A DNA stretch of 64,000 nucleotides from positions 1,488,001 to 1,552,000 of the forward strand of contig CM059625.1 of the NCBI GenBank assembly GCA_030435675.1, in the 5' to 3' direction. The notes under the pieces are model-generated. The model did no database searches, was not told where the DNA came from, and was given only the letters and a program-made list of their open reading frames with translations. Each line of letters opens with the position of its first letter. Position 1 is the first letter of the stretch. The stretch comes from Steinernema hermaphroditum. Lineage: Eukaryota; Nematoda; Chromadorea; Rhabditida; Steinernematidae. Positions 23,436-35,676 of the stretch are shown here, one piece after another. A program made the translations under genes and the position numbers.

Positions 23436-26372
23436 ATGTTCACGATCGTGCTGATCTATTTGGCTGGATCGAGCCTCGCTTTGCCGATTTCAGAAAAGAA
23501 CGTGCATGCCACAATTGAAAAGCCCGCTAAGGTAAAAATTTTTCTTCAACATCCGTAGTTTACTTAAACGATAGCCTAAATATGTTGCAAAAATATCCCT
23601 TTTCAAGGTAAGTATTACGTCTTGTCGCAGTTACATCAGCCAAGTCATTTGAAAACTCTTAGCAATTTGTAATACAAGTGTTAACAACTTGACTTAGGGC
23701 ACCTCATTAGAAGAACAGAGAATTATGATCGCATTCGTTCACTTTATCCGCTAGCCACTTCTAGATAGCAGTCGATGCAAAACTCGTGGAACGGCCGGAT
23801 CACCTGGAAGCGATTCCACTGGAGCGTGATGGAGATGTGAACAGAAACTTTGTTCATGAAGTACTTCTTGGCGAAGACAATAATGACTTTAAGTCGTCAA
23901 CTGCCGAAGATAAGAAACACGGAAGCTTGACAGACCTTATTAAAAAAATGTTCGCCAGGTATGTGATCCAAGTGCTTTTTTGGATTTTCTGAAGAGAAAC
24001 GCGATGTGCTTTATAATGCCGATTCCAGAGGGTCAGGGTGAGAGCAGGATGATAGGCGGAAAACTTTGTTTCAGGAGCAACATGTGCACCAATATCTCAC
24101 CTAACGAACTGAAGTTTTAGTGCCGACAAAAATAAAGATGGAAAGTTAAGCCGAAGTGAGCTCATGGAGCAGATTGTCTCCAATGTCCTCAAACACTTGG
24201 ATGAAGGAGAGACGGAAGCAAAGAGTTTGTTCAGTGCAGTAGACGAAAACCAAGATGGTAAGATCGCGTACTATTTTGTGGCTGACATATTAAAGTCATG
24301 TCTATTTCAGGGAAGGTCAATTGGGATGAGTACAAAGTGTACTTCATGATAGCTAAGAGGATTGTGGATGCTGACCACGCTCGAGAGCACTCCGAACACA
24401 TGCAAAATTTGGGCAAAGAAAGTAAGTCGGTTTTGTAACTACACGTAATTGGTTTTGTTGCTTCTGCAGTTAGGCCTTAGGAGCCGAGACTCGATAGAAG
24501 ACTGCCGGCTGTAAGGAATCCTCGACGTACTGTCTATATGTAAAATTGCACAAGGTTGATTGAGAATCACACCTCCAGAGAGCGTCCCCATGTCTTGAGA
24601 AATTCTCGATACGCACAAAGATTGCTCGTTCTTTTGCTTACTCTCTTTTACGATCGCGTCCAAAAACCAAAAGTGTTTAAAGATTGCATCCGAATTTCAC
24701 GTGCAATGTTCATTAATTTCAGCACGTCTTATGATGCAGGATGAAGAGGAAGCGTTCAATGATGCTGATAAGAACTCGGACGGCTTGGATGAGCGTGAAT
24801 GGATTGGCTTCCGCCATCCTGAACATAGCGATTCAATGCTTACATCCATGGCAGACGAGATTATTAAATCGTTTGGTGAGTGGTGCTCTAAATATAACTT
24901 TAAATTTTAACTTACCATAAAGGTAAGTTACGTAACTTCGTATTTTCCTGCAGAATTCTAAGCAATGTTTTTATTTATATCTTGAAACCCGTTTTCACGT
25001 ACCTTTCCACTCCGTTCTCCACATGCACATATACAACCCATATGCCGTCAGATAACTTTGCACTGTACTTATGTTTATCGTCTGAATACCGTATGGGTTC
25101 TTCCTCGAGAACCCTTGCAATTCGGTCCCAGTACTGCGAGGGTGATAGACGTAGCGGACAGCCGTGCTTGAAGTAGTGACCAACATAACACAAAACTTCG
25201 TTGAAGAATAGCCGAGGAGGTGAATGCTGCAGTGAATCTGAAATCATGTAAATGGCTAGTTTAACAGCTCTCAGCATCGTAGTCGATGATGGAAAGTAGG
25301 CTCGGACGGATTCCGTGGACTGCCATTCGCTTGCGGCGAGGACTGCGGCATTCAGGTTATGGAGATTTTTTGTGACGTATAGACATGACTGCTTTCTGTT
25401 CGTTAGCTGCAGGCTCAGAAGCTTGTCTTCGGTAAGGTTGAGGAATATGTCGAGTGCCATTCTTCTTACAGACTCGGCCTCGTTGAACCGCTGCGACAAG
25501 TCGTAGTGCACTTTCTGCATCTCAGCAAGCTCAGCCTCGCTAGCGCCAGCGACTACTGAATTTATTTTCTTGAGATGTCCACTCCATCCAAACTGTTTGA
25601 ACTGTTTTTCCTTCTGAGTGTGGGTTCTGAACCATTTGCTGTTGCTTTCAACTGTCTTACGATAAGCAGGGTTAACCATGTTAGCCATTTTGCTGGGGTT
25701 CTGCTTTCCTTTTGTAAATTACCTATATCTTTTGCGTATATCAGTTATGTTCGGTGGCTGCGTTTGTGGGCTTTGCTTTTAGTTTTCGCACCTACTGTTC
25801 GATCTCTATCATATGGGTACATTTTTTTTCAGGAATTTTTTTCATGTTCATTTTTTGTGATGGCATTGTGACGGTTATTTCCGTGTTTCCTACACGCAGC
25901 GACTGAGACATGTCTTTTACAAAACTGCCTTTCTGTCTTCATTTTTTTCTGATACCATTATAGTGTGACTGTTTTAGACAAAAACGACGATGGCGTTTTG
26001 ACTAAATCAGAATTCGCGCAGCTACCGCCCGGTGAAGTCGACGACGCCTCGATGGAGAAGGAGTACTTGAAGGAGCGCGAAGAGGAGTTCGATCAAATCG
26101 ACGCCGATCACGACGGCAAAGCCACTCGAGAAGAGATTTTGCACTTCTTAAATCCACGGAACGAGCGCCACGCTACGAACGAAGTGAGTGCACTTTCTGG
26201 AGATCTCGAACTCATGACAATCAATCGTGCTTTTCAGGTGCAAGAGATCATGTCGATCGCCGACGACAACCGCGACGATCATCTTACACTCGAAGAGCTA
26301 CTGGCGAAAAAAGACTTACTCGATCAGACGGGTTTCGTGCGGCCCGTGGCGCGCCTGCACGACGATCTTTGA
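23436..26372 (+). CDS. CREC-family EF-hand protein of the secretory pathway (SDF4/Cab45-like)
   Basis: Seven exons chain in frame to 349 aa: 23436-23531, 23765-23958, 24121-24257, 24311-24421, 24723-24879, 25964-26183, 26238-26372. A signal peptide (MFTIVLIYLAGSSLALP) is followed by six EF-hand loops: DKNKDGKLSRSE, DENQDGKVNWDE, DKNSDGLDERE, DKNDDGVLTKSE, DADHDGKATREE and DDNRDDHLTLEE. The last four residues are HDDL, resembling the HDEL/HDEF retrieval signals of reticulocalbin and calumenin. Six loops and this length fit the CREC family of luminal calcium binders. Loop 3 is one residue short. Intron 5 (24880-25963) contains another gene on the opposite strand. The gene follows the AIP-like gene by 238 nt. 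Confidence 0.92.
24970..24975 (-). promoter_or_regulatory. Poly(A) signal AATAAA overlapping stop codon
   Basis: Minus-strand AATAAA shares a base with the TAA stop of the nested gene. Confidence 0.45.
24975..25688 (-). CDS. Nested single-exon gene of unknown function
   Basis: An uninterrupted 237-residue frame on the minus strand lies wholly inside intron 5 of the EF-hand gene. It starts ATG GCT AAC ATG and stops with TAA at 24975-24977. A minus-strand AATAAA overlaps the stop codon (24970-24975). The product is basic, probably mostly helical in its first half (Glu/Lys-rich SEAELAEMQKVHYDLSQRF). It has no signal peptide or membrane helix and contains several Trp and Tyr-rich segments. I recognise no family. 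A frame of this length with balanced amino-acid use is unlikely by chance in AT-rich intron DNA. It could be a retrogene or a captured gene. Confidence 0.65.
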   Translation of the reverse strand: MANMVNPAYRKTVESNSKWFRTHTQKEKQFKQFGWSGHLKKINSVVAGASEAELAEMQKVHYDLSQRFNEAESVRRMALDIFLNLTEDKLLSLQLTNRKQSCLYVTKNLHNLNAAVLAASEWQSTESVRAYFPSSTTMLRAVKLAIYMISDSLQHSPPRLFFNEVLCYVGHYFKHGCPLRLSPSQYWDRIARVLEEEPIRYSDDKHKYSAKLSDGIWVVYVHVENGVERYVKTGFKI

Positions 26373-26513
26373 CGAGTGCACAACGTGCCACTTCCCTCTA
26401 GTGATCTTGCTGCCATATAGTTTTATGGGTTCAGTTCGATTTGTTCATGATTGCCTGTCGCGATGTGTGTATTGCTTCGGTTGCTTTAATGTTTATAAAC
26501 GCACTAATGTCAA

Positions 26514-26860
26514 CTAGCCCTGCGGGCAACAATGCACCATCAGGCTACCGGCGGGTGAGCGCGTACCGAGAGACATAGCAGAAGTAGAGCAGTGGCATCT
26601 GTACTGTCTGTGTGGCTCATTGCGAAAGTACTCAGTTTGTAAGCGAGCGGTGTCGGGTTCGGTGCCCTTCCGGGTCCTTATTTTGTGTGAGTGTACCTGT
26701 CCTGCGCATGAGACAACACAGAGCAGAGTACCCGTTGGTTCTCCGTTTATATACAGGGTATAAGGGTTTTTGGTGATAAGGGTGAGATTTACGAGCAACC
26801 CCTGTATTGCGTTATATGTATTAGTAAATAAATGAATGAAGAAAAATTGCAGATACACAA
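26514..26860 (+). repeat. Possible tRNA-derived SINE-like element
   Basis: An isolated GC-richer block downstream of the EF-hand gene. An A-box-like TGGCTCATTGCG lies near 26611 and a B-box-like GGGTTCGGTGCCC near 26658, about 48 nt apart as in tRNA genes. There is no intact cloverleaf. The block ends in an A-rich run with AAATAAATGAATGAAG. No second copy is visible in the window, so the element call rests on promoter-box resemblance only. Confidence 0.3.
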
Positions 26861-27117
26861 ATCACTGAAAAAAGTCGTCTATAATGCGAAAGAGTAAAAA
26901 ACAAAAAATACGAGACAAACCATTTATTTCTACATAAAACATATAATATTGCGGTAATGGCTGATTTCATGACAACGAGAGATGCACAAGGCATGAGCTA
27001 ATTTTGATTGTGATGCTACATTGTTTATATGCAATTTTTGCTGCACAAACTGCCTGCCTACCACAGCCATTCGTTTCAGTGGACCTTATATGGACTACAC
27101 GTAGGTAAGCTTTCACT

Positions 27118-27189
27118 GCCGGCTTAGCTCAGTGGCAGAGCGTCTGTCTTGTAAACAGAAGGTCGCAGGTTCGATCCCTGCAGTCGGCA
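27118..27189 (+). tRNA. tRNA-Thr (anticodon TGT), copy 1
   Basis: A complete 72-nt cloverleaf. The acceptor stem GCCGGCT pairs with AGTCGGC through one G-T wobble. A-box TAGCTCAGTGG and B-box GGTTCGATCCC are present. The anticodon stem TCTGT/ACAGA encloses loop CTTGTAA, giving anticodon TGT. CCA is not encoded. Identical to the copy at 28264. Confidence 0.97.
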
Positions 27190-28263
27190 TTTATTTTATT
27201 CGTAACTTTTTTGTTTCAACTTTCCTCATGAGATGATCTAGCTTTTTTTCGAACCTTTATTAAAAAAAAAGGTCATTATGTACAATTTCTAACCAAATTG
27301 GCGTTTCAACGAAATCGCCCTTAAATTATTTGTCTATTTCAAGGATTCAGAGCGAAAACCGCAAAACAGGAACTACCAAAGGAACCGCCTGATCTCCACG
27401 TAGCCGATCACGATCTGTTCCCCCCTCAAAAATAATCAAATTAAATGCGTTTTTCTAAATGAGCACGTTAGCGAGTGTTCTTTGGTCGTGCGATCTTTCG
27501 ATTGTCGAGTGCGCACACAGCTGACAAAGCTGAACGAGATGTGGTAACATCAAAGAACGTGATAGCGACAAGGGAGGGAGTGGCAGATAACGGCAACGGC
27601 GTGCCTTAAGTCACAAGTTCCTTCGCCGCTGCGAAAGTACAGAGATTTGTTGATTGGAAGTGATCGCTTTGGCCGCTTGTTTATCGTTATTATTGTTCTT
27701 TCATGACAGTTGGAGAGAGCGGAGATAACGTTCAGCGGCCATAAGGGACACACTGTCGTTGCTGGTCCTTTCGGATGGAGTGGCGGCGTTATCGTGGCCT
27801 TGCTAGAAGCGTCTGAGCGTCTATTATTTTATTTAATGCCCTTGTACGAGAATGCACCGAGTCTTGTTGAAGTTCTGTTTCCTCAGGAGCGTTCGAATGT
27901 TAACCTGTCAAATAAATATGCCAAATACCCAAATCTCTGTTTATGCTTAATTCAGAGTAAAAAATGACATTAATGAACTGAACTTTGGTGTTCTTCTTTC
28001 CTGATCCGATCACCGAGCACTTAGAGGTGATTCGGGTAATCCTTGATCCGATTTAAACATCACTGCTCAATGGTCACATTTTGCCCTTGCGACATGGAGT
28101 TTTCCAATATAAAATCCGATATTGGTTAATGTTCCATATGGATCAAATCTCTAAGTGTGTTATGCAAATAAGTAAAAAACAAAGAAATCCCATGTTCTTC
28201 AAAAGGAATTCTGAGAAAGCGATCAGTAACGTTAAGTGTGTTGATGGACGACGTCAAAATGTA
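27190..28263. other. Spacer between the two tRNA genes
   Basis: About 1.07 kb without a supported gene. A weak frame at 27710-27967 (+) has no domain or splice context. The spacer is not itself repeated, so only the tRNA appears duplicated. Confidence 0.5.
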
Positions 28264-28335
28264 GCCGGCTTAGCTCAGTGGCAGAGCGTCTGTCTTGTAA
28301 ACAGAAGGTCGCAGGTTCGATCCCTGCAGTCGGCA
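28264..28335 (+). tRNA. tRNA-Thr (anticodon TGT), copy 2
   Basis: Identical over all 72 nt to the copy at 27118. It is followed directly by ATTCTTTTTTT, a good RNA polymerase III terminator. Confidence 0.97.
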
Positions 28336-28854
28336 TTCTTTTTTTACATGATTCGCTTTTACTAAGTTTTCTTTTCTCTGTCGAATAATTGTTGTGTTTT
28401 GCGAACAGCGACACAACGAGGTAACAGTATAAATACTTCTCCATTGTTCACATGAACCGCACGTGTACATAGTTGAAAAGATGAAGACAATGATTCTATA
28501 GCAACATCCACACATTTTTAAGCGAAGTTAAGTGAGTGAGTTGCTGCACCTGCAACACTCGACCTTTTGTTCACAAATTATGAATTGTTGACATGTTTTT
28601 TTTTGTTCAACTGAATGGGTTTTTCCCTATCAATGAGTGCATTTGACAAGGTTTGCGCGGGCTCATCCATGTATTTGTCCATAATTGCGGCCGCGCGCGA
28701 ACGGTGAGCGTGGGATCGTCAGGTTGCTTGAGTACGCGCAACCCCCCCTACTGAGCGCAGCGCCAAATACACTCTTAGATGAGCCATTTCTGCTTGCAGA
28801 CAAGTAACAACAGTCTCAACACTTAGCCGCGTTTACGTTGTCATCTCTTGCAAG

Positions 28855-31800
28855 ATGGCCACTACTGAGGTAGTGCATCTACCCTCCGACGGCGAACATG
28901 AGCATCCCCTTAACGGTGAGTTCATTTCGATTTGCTTCCAGTCAACAGACGAACACGATATAAATCTTACTTATAATTACAAGCATTCGTCAGGATTTCC
29001 ATTTTTGCACTTATGTTGCATTTGTATTATTTTACTGATAAGTGACGTATTGTAATCACCGTTTTCCAAGAAACGGCTAGTTTTCGTAGTAATTGAATCG
29101 GATGTATACATCAAGAAATGGAAAGTTCACTTGTTGAGTGTTTTGGACTAACTAAAGTGCTGTTTGATCTAACACCTTTGACATTCCCGTTAAATTCTTA
29201 ATGAGCACTGTTTGCGCTGGTTGAAATAGGGTAAACAGTGCAGTAAACGGGTCATCGTCCAACTTAAGATTGTTTACTACAATAGCTAGTTTTGTTTTCT
29301 GCAGGTAATGAAATTCCTTCCTTCCGATTTCCAAAAACACAAGAGCAGTTATGATACAAAATTTAAACAATAGTGAGAGAATGCCAAAACTTTCACAATT
29401 AAGGGATCATGAAACTTTCCTCTGTTTCAGTCAACTGTACAGGAAGTGACCGGTCACCCGAGTTAGTAATGTCACTTACTGGTTATGCGATTAGAATGTC
29501 GATCGGTCACTGTTTTTATCTAGCGCTTGCTATTTATATTTCGGTATTTATGACAATTTCATTCATCACAAGGTTCTTGAAAAATAAAACATTGTCTGTT
29601 TACACTCTTAGTTGCAGCAGGAACGGTAGAAAGACAATTTCCGGTCCACACTCTAAGATCGTCTATGTCAAAAATGTATCTGCAACATGAGGCTATAGAA
29701 GGGAATGGATAATGTGAGGTGGCCAAATTAACGTACAACGAGAAAGCGGGCAAGATCTGCGCACTACGAGAGGTGAAAAGTCACTAAAAATATAGTAAAA
29801 CATCTTAGCAAGAACAGAATAAGCAAAGAATTATGTCAACGCATCATGGATTAGTCACGAAGTTGTGATATCATCTTCGTGACGTATTTCGGATAATACG
29901 CAAAAACAAGAGTATCAATCTCGCCAGAAACTAAAATTAGGAGCGCAAAGTCTAGCTCCTATGTCTGACCGCGTCGCATGCTTGACTATACCTCGCAAAC
30001 CTGATCCGCCCAAATGTGATCGCACCCAAGTTCCATATAGCCTGGAGCATTTTTGCCACCCGCGTGTTTTGATCGATCGCATTTTTCGGTTTCACCACCG
30101 TCGTTTCTATTCGACAAATAAGAGGTCGCCAATCGGCTGAGCGATCGCCACCCGCGCACCATTATCAGTCCCGTCGTCGCCGCCGTGCTAGCGACAAGAA
30201 CTACTGCAGGCGCTTTCACTACTTCCCCTAATTGGCGGCTATCGCAGATCGCTCCGATTACGCGCACCCTTAATGTCATCCAGATATAACAATAATCTTC
30301 TTCATCCTAAGTGGTCTGTGGGCCAGAAAGGTTCATACCCTTCAAGTGTTTATGAGCATCTGATCTATGATGATTTGCTTTAGAACCCTTCGACGGCCCT
30401 CTCCCCGATCAGCCGTTTCATCGCCATAAGCAAGGTAGTGGCAATGAGGAGTTCGGAAGTGAAAATCTCCTGGAGGTAAGCACATTCGTCGCCATAGTTA
30501 AGGGCTTACACAAATATAGTAAATGTGTAGTGGTTCTACGTTGTGAAACCCTTAGCAAGGTAAGTCCGAGTAGTTCGCACAACAGCTTGCACTGAATAGA
30601 AAACAAGTTAAGACTTGTAGCTGCCGTTTTTCTTACCACCTTAGAAAAGAAGAGCATGACCGTATGTATCACAGATTTTCACCACCCTCGGGACTCAAAA
30701 TGACCATGACTCAAAATGACCATGTTTAGTAAGAGTTAAAATATCAATTTTTCCCATTTCGTTTTTAAACATTTTTCTTTTCGATTTTGATACTGAGCAG
30801 TCTACACTATTTGTATGTGAGACTCGGAGCAGACAAGACAATGATAATGGATCTCCATTAATTACCCGAGTCAGGGCGTAAGGGAAGCGAAAACATCGTT
30901 AAGAACTTATGCACTTATGACGTCAATCTGTGATGAGCAGGCTTGATATCGCCCAACGAAAGAACCAGATTGACTGGGATTTGTTGCGTAGCTCTGGTTC
31001 AGTGGTACAAGGTCCACTTTTCGTCAACAAGTGTCTCTCTCTCTCTCTTAACACAAACTTTGCCTTTCACACATTCGACGTTGTTTATCTTTAGATTGTT
31101 CGCTCTTCTGTGAAGGCGCTTGAACATGACAATGTTGTCGAAATCGACGACGGATTACAGAAATTGACACAGACATGGCGTCGACGTGACGGTAAATCTG
31201 AGCTCGCCTTTAAGGTATACGCACTTGTCTATGTCCCTTGTCAATGCGTGCTTTTAGGGTCTTCTCTCTACCCTTGAATACTGCCTCCAGCACCCTTTTG
31301 ACAGCAATGAAATCTTCGAGAAGTTCATTGACACTCTCGGATATAACACTTTCCAGTTCTGGAAAGCGGCTGTTCCGCACATCTTCGACTCGGATCTGGC
31401 TTTTGGTACAAAGTATCGCGATGCACTGCTCTTTAGTATAACGCTCTATGATGTAAACAATGGGAAGACGAGGCTACGGTAGGTTTACATCATGAAAGGA
31501 AATATAAATGGGGTCTAACCCTCACATCATAGATAGAAAACTAAGAAAGAACGGACGAAATCTCTTCTTTCGCGCGTATACTTCCCACCAAGAAACTGTA
31601 AAAGTGTTCGGTTTCCGTTTCTCATGGTCGCATTCCGTGGCTCACTTTTTTGTTCTTTTCTTGGCTATTCTTTTAATCATAGCTGAGCTTCATCGCTTTT
31701 ATGAGAAACTAAGATAACGTTGATTTCAGAGAACTGTACGCGGCAGTTCCCGGCATTCGTAAGTCGCTTCTTGGTGTGAACGCCAAGCAGTTCGGCGAAC

Positions 31801-34800
31801 GCTTCCATCACCTCCAACGTAGGCTTAGTCGACAGTCATCCCAGGCTTCCCTCGGCGGATCCAACCAGTCACTTTCGTCTCACTCCGACAGCGGCGACTC
31901 AAGTAAATATGCCTTAATCTTCTATGTAGCTAACGTACGTTTAGTCCATGATGCAAAGGACAGTCCCCGAAGCCGCCTCTGTCGATCGCAATCACGCGAA
32001 TCGAACATGGAAGCGACGGATGACACAACGGCTAGCTTTGCTTCTGGTGGCTTGGCATCCAATCACTTCCAACAGCGAGTGATCAATGTTTCCAACGCCC
32101 CGCCAGTCTCGTTGAAAAAGGAGAAATCCGGCGAATGGGAAATTAAGCAAGGCTCTGGAGGTCTTGTGTCCTGCGTCGATCCCGTAATGTCGAAGGACCA
32201 CGAGAATATGTGGCTAGCGAACCTGGGGATGAATATGCACAGGAAGAGACAACGGTACTGTTGAATTGTGGTGGCTGCTAGCGTTTCTGAACAAAGAAAA
32301 GGATGTAAAGTCTGGTTGAGTGTCTTGTACAAAGCTTTAAGCTTTTCACAAGTCGGACCTTTCCTTTATATTGCCACATTGCATAAGAAATTAAGTGGCA
32401 CAAAGTAACTGATTCGGTTTCAGATCAGAGCACTCGGACCTAGGCAACGCCCCAACGACCAACACCCTTGGACTGCCACTGATCAAGCAAGCCCTTGCCG
32501 ATGTGCTATTCCATGTCATTGCCGATGATGACGAAGTTCAAGAAGCCGGGACTGACAAGGAGAAAAAGATCCGAGAAGAAATGTCCCTTCTCGGTGTTCT
32601 GCACAACTACAACCGTGGAAACTATAAGCTGAACCCCGTCATTGTTCAGGAAGACGACTACAATGTTTACTATGGGGGCATTAGCAATGGACTTCTGTGG
32701 CCTGCTCTACACAACCTGCCTGAGTACATTGTCAATGACTATGATGACCCAAAGGTTATCCTAAAAATACTAACCATTGAAAACTCATCGGGCTTGTTGT
32801 AGACCCTCCGAGATCACTGGTGCTCATATGTCCGAGTTAACTACCAGTTTGCTATTGATGCTGTGCGGAACAGTCGACCTCAGGTGAGGAAATTGCCCAA
32901 CATACACAATTTCTATTCTTTAGGACTTCATCTGGATCCACGACTACCACCTTATGCTTACTGGGATGATTATGCAAAGTCTGGACCACAACCTTGAAGT
33001 TGGCTTCTTCCTCCATATTCCTTTCCAACCCCCAGACAACTTCTTCGACAAATACGCTATTTGTGGTTTCCCGATGTTGAGAGGATTACTCAGATTCACC
33101 AAAGTAAGCACAGTTGGAGACGGATCTCGTAAAGGTCGTATTCCTTCTTTAGGTTGGTTTCCAAACGCACCGCGACCGAGAAAAGTTTGTCGAACTCATC
33201 GACATCCACTTAAATGGAGCCAACGTCGCCTATGACGCCAAAGTGGACATCTACACTGTGACCTACCAGGGATGGACGTGCTCTCTTGGTGTCTTCCCTG
33301 TGAGCATAAAGAACGAGGACTTCCTGAAATTTGTTCGCATGCCGGACACTGTTAAGAAGGCTAACGACATTCGAGAGAAGGTAGGAGGATCTGACTTCCA
33401 GCTATAATAATAGTGCTCTAGATACTCGGAAACGCACATCCACAGGGCTCGCGAATGTTCTTCTCCGTTGAAAGATTCGACTACACCAAGGGAATCAAGG
33501 AGAAGTTACTGGCTTACATGCGATATTTCGAGAAGTACCCAGAGAGAATAGGCAAGGACGTTCTCTTTCAAGTCGCAGTCACAAACCGACGCTCTGTTGA
33601 CACCTACCGTGTTTATCAAGACGAATGCATCCTGCTTGCTGAAAAGATCAACGAATCGTTCCATTCAAAGGAGTTTCCTGATTGGAAACCGTTGGTTTTC
33701 CAAACCGATGGTTTGACGAGACCTGAGCTTGTCGCATCGTACTTGGCCATGGACGTCGGAGTTGTCACTCCGAAGAAGGATGGCATGAACTTGGTGGCAA
33801 AGGAGATGATGGTGTGTAACCCTGATGCTGGGCTGGTTCTGTCGAGTGGAGCTGGCAGTGAGATACAGTTCACAACTTCTGGCATCTACGATTTCGAAGG
33901 CGACCACAGCTACAAGCGGATCGAGAATGTTTATGATGTTGAGGTACGCATGGCGATCTTAGCACTAAATTCTAAACTGACGTCTTTTGTGTATGGCACG
34001 GTTTACTATTTCTAAAACAGAAAAGTCTGCAAAGCAATATCCAGGTGTTGTTTAGGCTTACGCCGATGCGTTTTACACGGCAGCAATCGAATCACCCGAG
34101 GTTCGAAGAAAACACGGAAAACGACTCCACGAGTTTATCATGGCCAACGATATCGAACGGTGGAGTACCGCATTCCTGGATCCCAGCTGGACGCATCAGG
34201 TCATTCGACCAGTGGAGGTCAAAACTCTCGACGACTTCTATGGCCTCATGATGAGAACTCGCGACGTCCGCAGACAAATTGTTGAACGCGTATTGAAAGG
34301 AATTCCCATCCAGTCCCACTTTGCCGTCTCCCTAACTAACGCCAGGGACTCCTTAGCCCTATCATGCTCTCACAAATCCAAACAACTTGTCTTGAGAACT
34401 AGTGCTGAAGAGAACTCCGCGGAAGTGGCCCGTTTTGACATCAAGAACGAACTGGATGAATTTGAGAAGGACCTCAGCTTCATTAAGTTCATCCAGAGCG
34501 ATGATGTATACAATGTTGAGCAGTTTGTTGACGTGAGTCCATTGGCAAAGAGGGAATTAATAAGCAGCTCGTTTTCAGACCCTTCAAATCTACCATCCCG
34601 TTTCGGTCGATCAATTCCGTGAGGAAGTGATCAACGTGGTTGACCTTCTTTACGATGCCGATCATTTCCAGTACTTCTTTACTGATCGTGACGGCACACT
34701 GAAATCTTATAGCTGTTCGTATCCAGCCAGCATTCAGCCTGCCTACTCAGGTGTTATTCAGGTAAGCACCGTATCTTTTACAAGGGTTTACCGATTGCAT

Positions 34801-35676
34801 ATCGCATTGAGGCTTGCTTAATTAACCATTATTTTGTGGTATTTAGGCTCAGTTCGCCCGACGCTGTGCGCAAACCTGCGCGATTGTAACCACAGCCCCT
34901 TTGATGAACGTCGGCGTCCTCGACGTCTGCACCATACCTGAAGGCTACTACTACTATGGGGCTTCAGTGGGCCGCGAATGGTTCATCGACCCATCAAACA
35001 AATTCAAAGATACATCGATTCCGGAACAAGATCTTCAATTATTGGACCAGGTTCTGCAGGAAATTAATCATCTTCTCGAAGACCCCGAATACAAGCACTT
35101 CGCCTGGATCGGTTCCGGGCTGCAAAAGCACTACGGTCACCTGACCATCGCCCATCAAGATGTCTACAAGTCCGTGTCACCGGAATCTGCCAATCAGCTT
35201 TTGAAGAGAATACACACAATAGTCGAAGGAGTGGATCCCACTGGAAATGTTCTCGTGATAAGAAGCAGTGAAACTGATATTAAGGTACTGCTGAAAGCAA
35301 AGCTCAGCGGGGAGGTGTTCAACAAGGGCCACGGCCTGAAGCTTCTCGCTCAAAATATGCACTGCGATCTGAGCAAAGGCAACATTTTGCTGTCAGGCGA
35401 CAGTGAGACCGATCTTCCTATGTTGGAGTATTGTCTGAAGGAAAACTCACAAAGCGTGTATACGGTGTGGGTTACCGCAAATGAGGCACTACAGAAGAAG
35501 GTGAGCACATCAATGGTCTATACAGAGCGGATGAAGTATTTTAGGTGAGCGATCTCTGCCATCGTTACAACAACCACAAATTCGCCTTTGTCTCCTGTCC
35601 AGAAGTGCTTCTTGGGGCTATGGCCCAAGCCACTATTCGCGAGATAAAAATTAGTCGGCCACGTAACCTGATGTAA
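28855..35676 (+). CDS. tps: Trehalose-6-phosphate synthase with C-terminal phosphatase-like domain
   Basis: Fifteen exons chain in frame to 1246 aa: 28855-28915, 30384-30475, 31095-31214, 31258-31478, 31730-31902, 31945-32254, 32424-32754, 32803-32883, 32924-33103, 33153-33380, 33446-33943, 34056-34532, 34579-34761, 34847-35500, 35545-35676. The GT20 domain joins UDP-glucose to glucose-6-phosphate. Its motifs include GGISNGLLWPALHN, WIHDYHLML, VGFFLHIPF, ERFDYTKGI and KDGMNLVAKE. The HAD phosphatase-like part carries FTDRDGTLKSY (DxDGT motif I) and SGDSETDLPML, so its acidic residues look intact. Length and layout match the nematode tps-1/tps-2 proteins; I cannot tell which. A Ser-rich linker (RLSRQSSQASLGGSNQSLSS) lies in exon 5. 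Trehalose serves stress survival and egg/larval physiology in nematodes. Intron 1 is about 1.47 kb and holds a GC-rich block near 30.1-30.26 kb. Confidence 0.97.
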
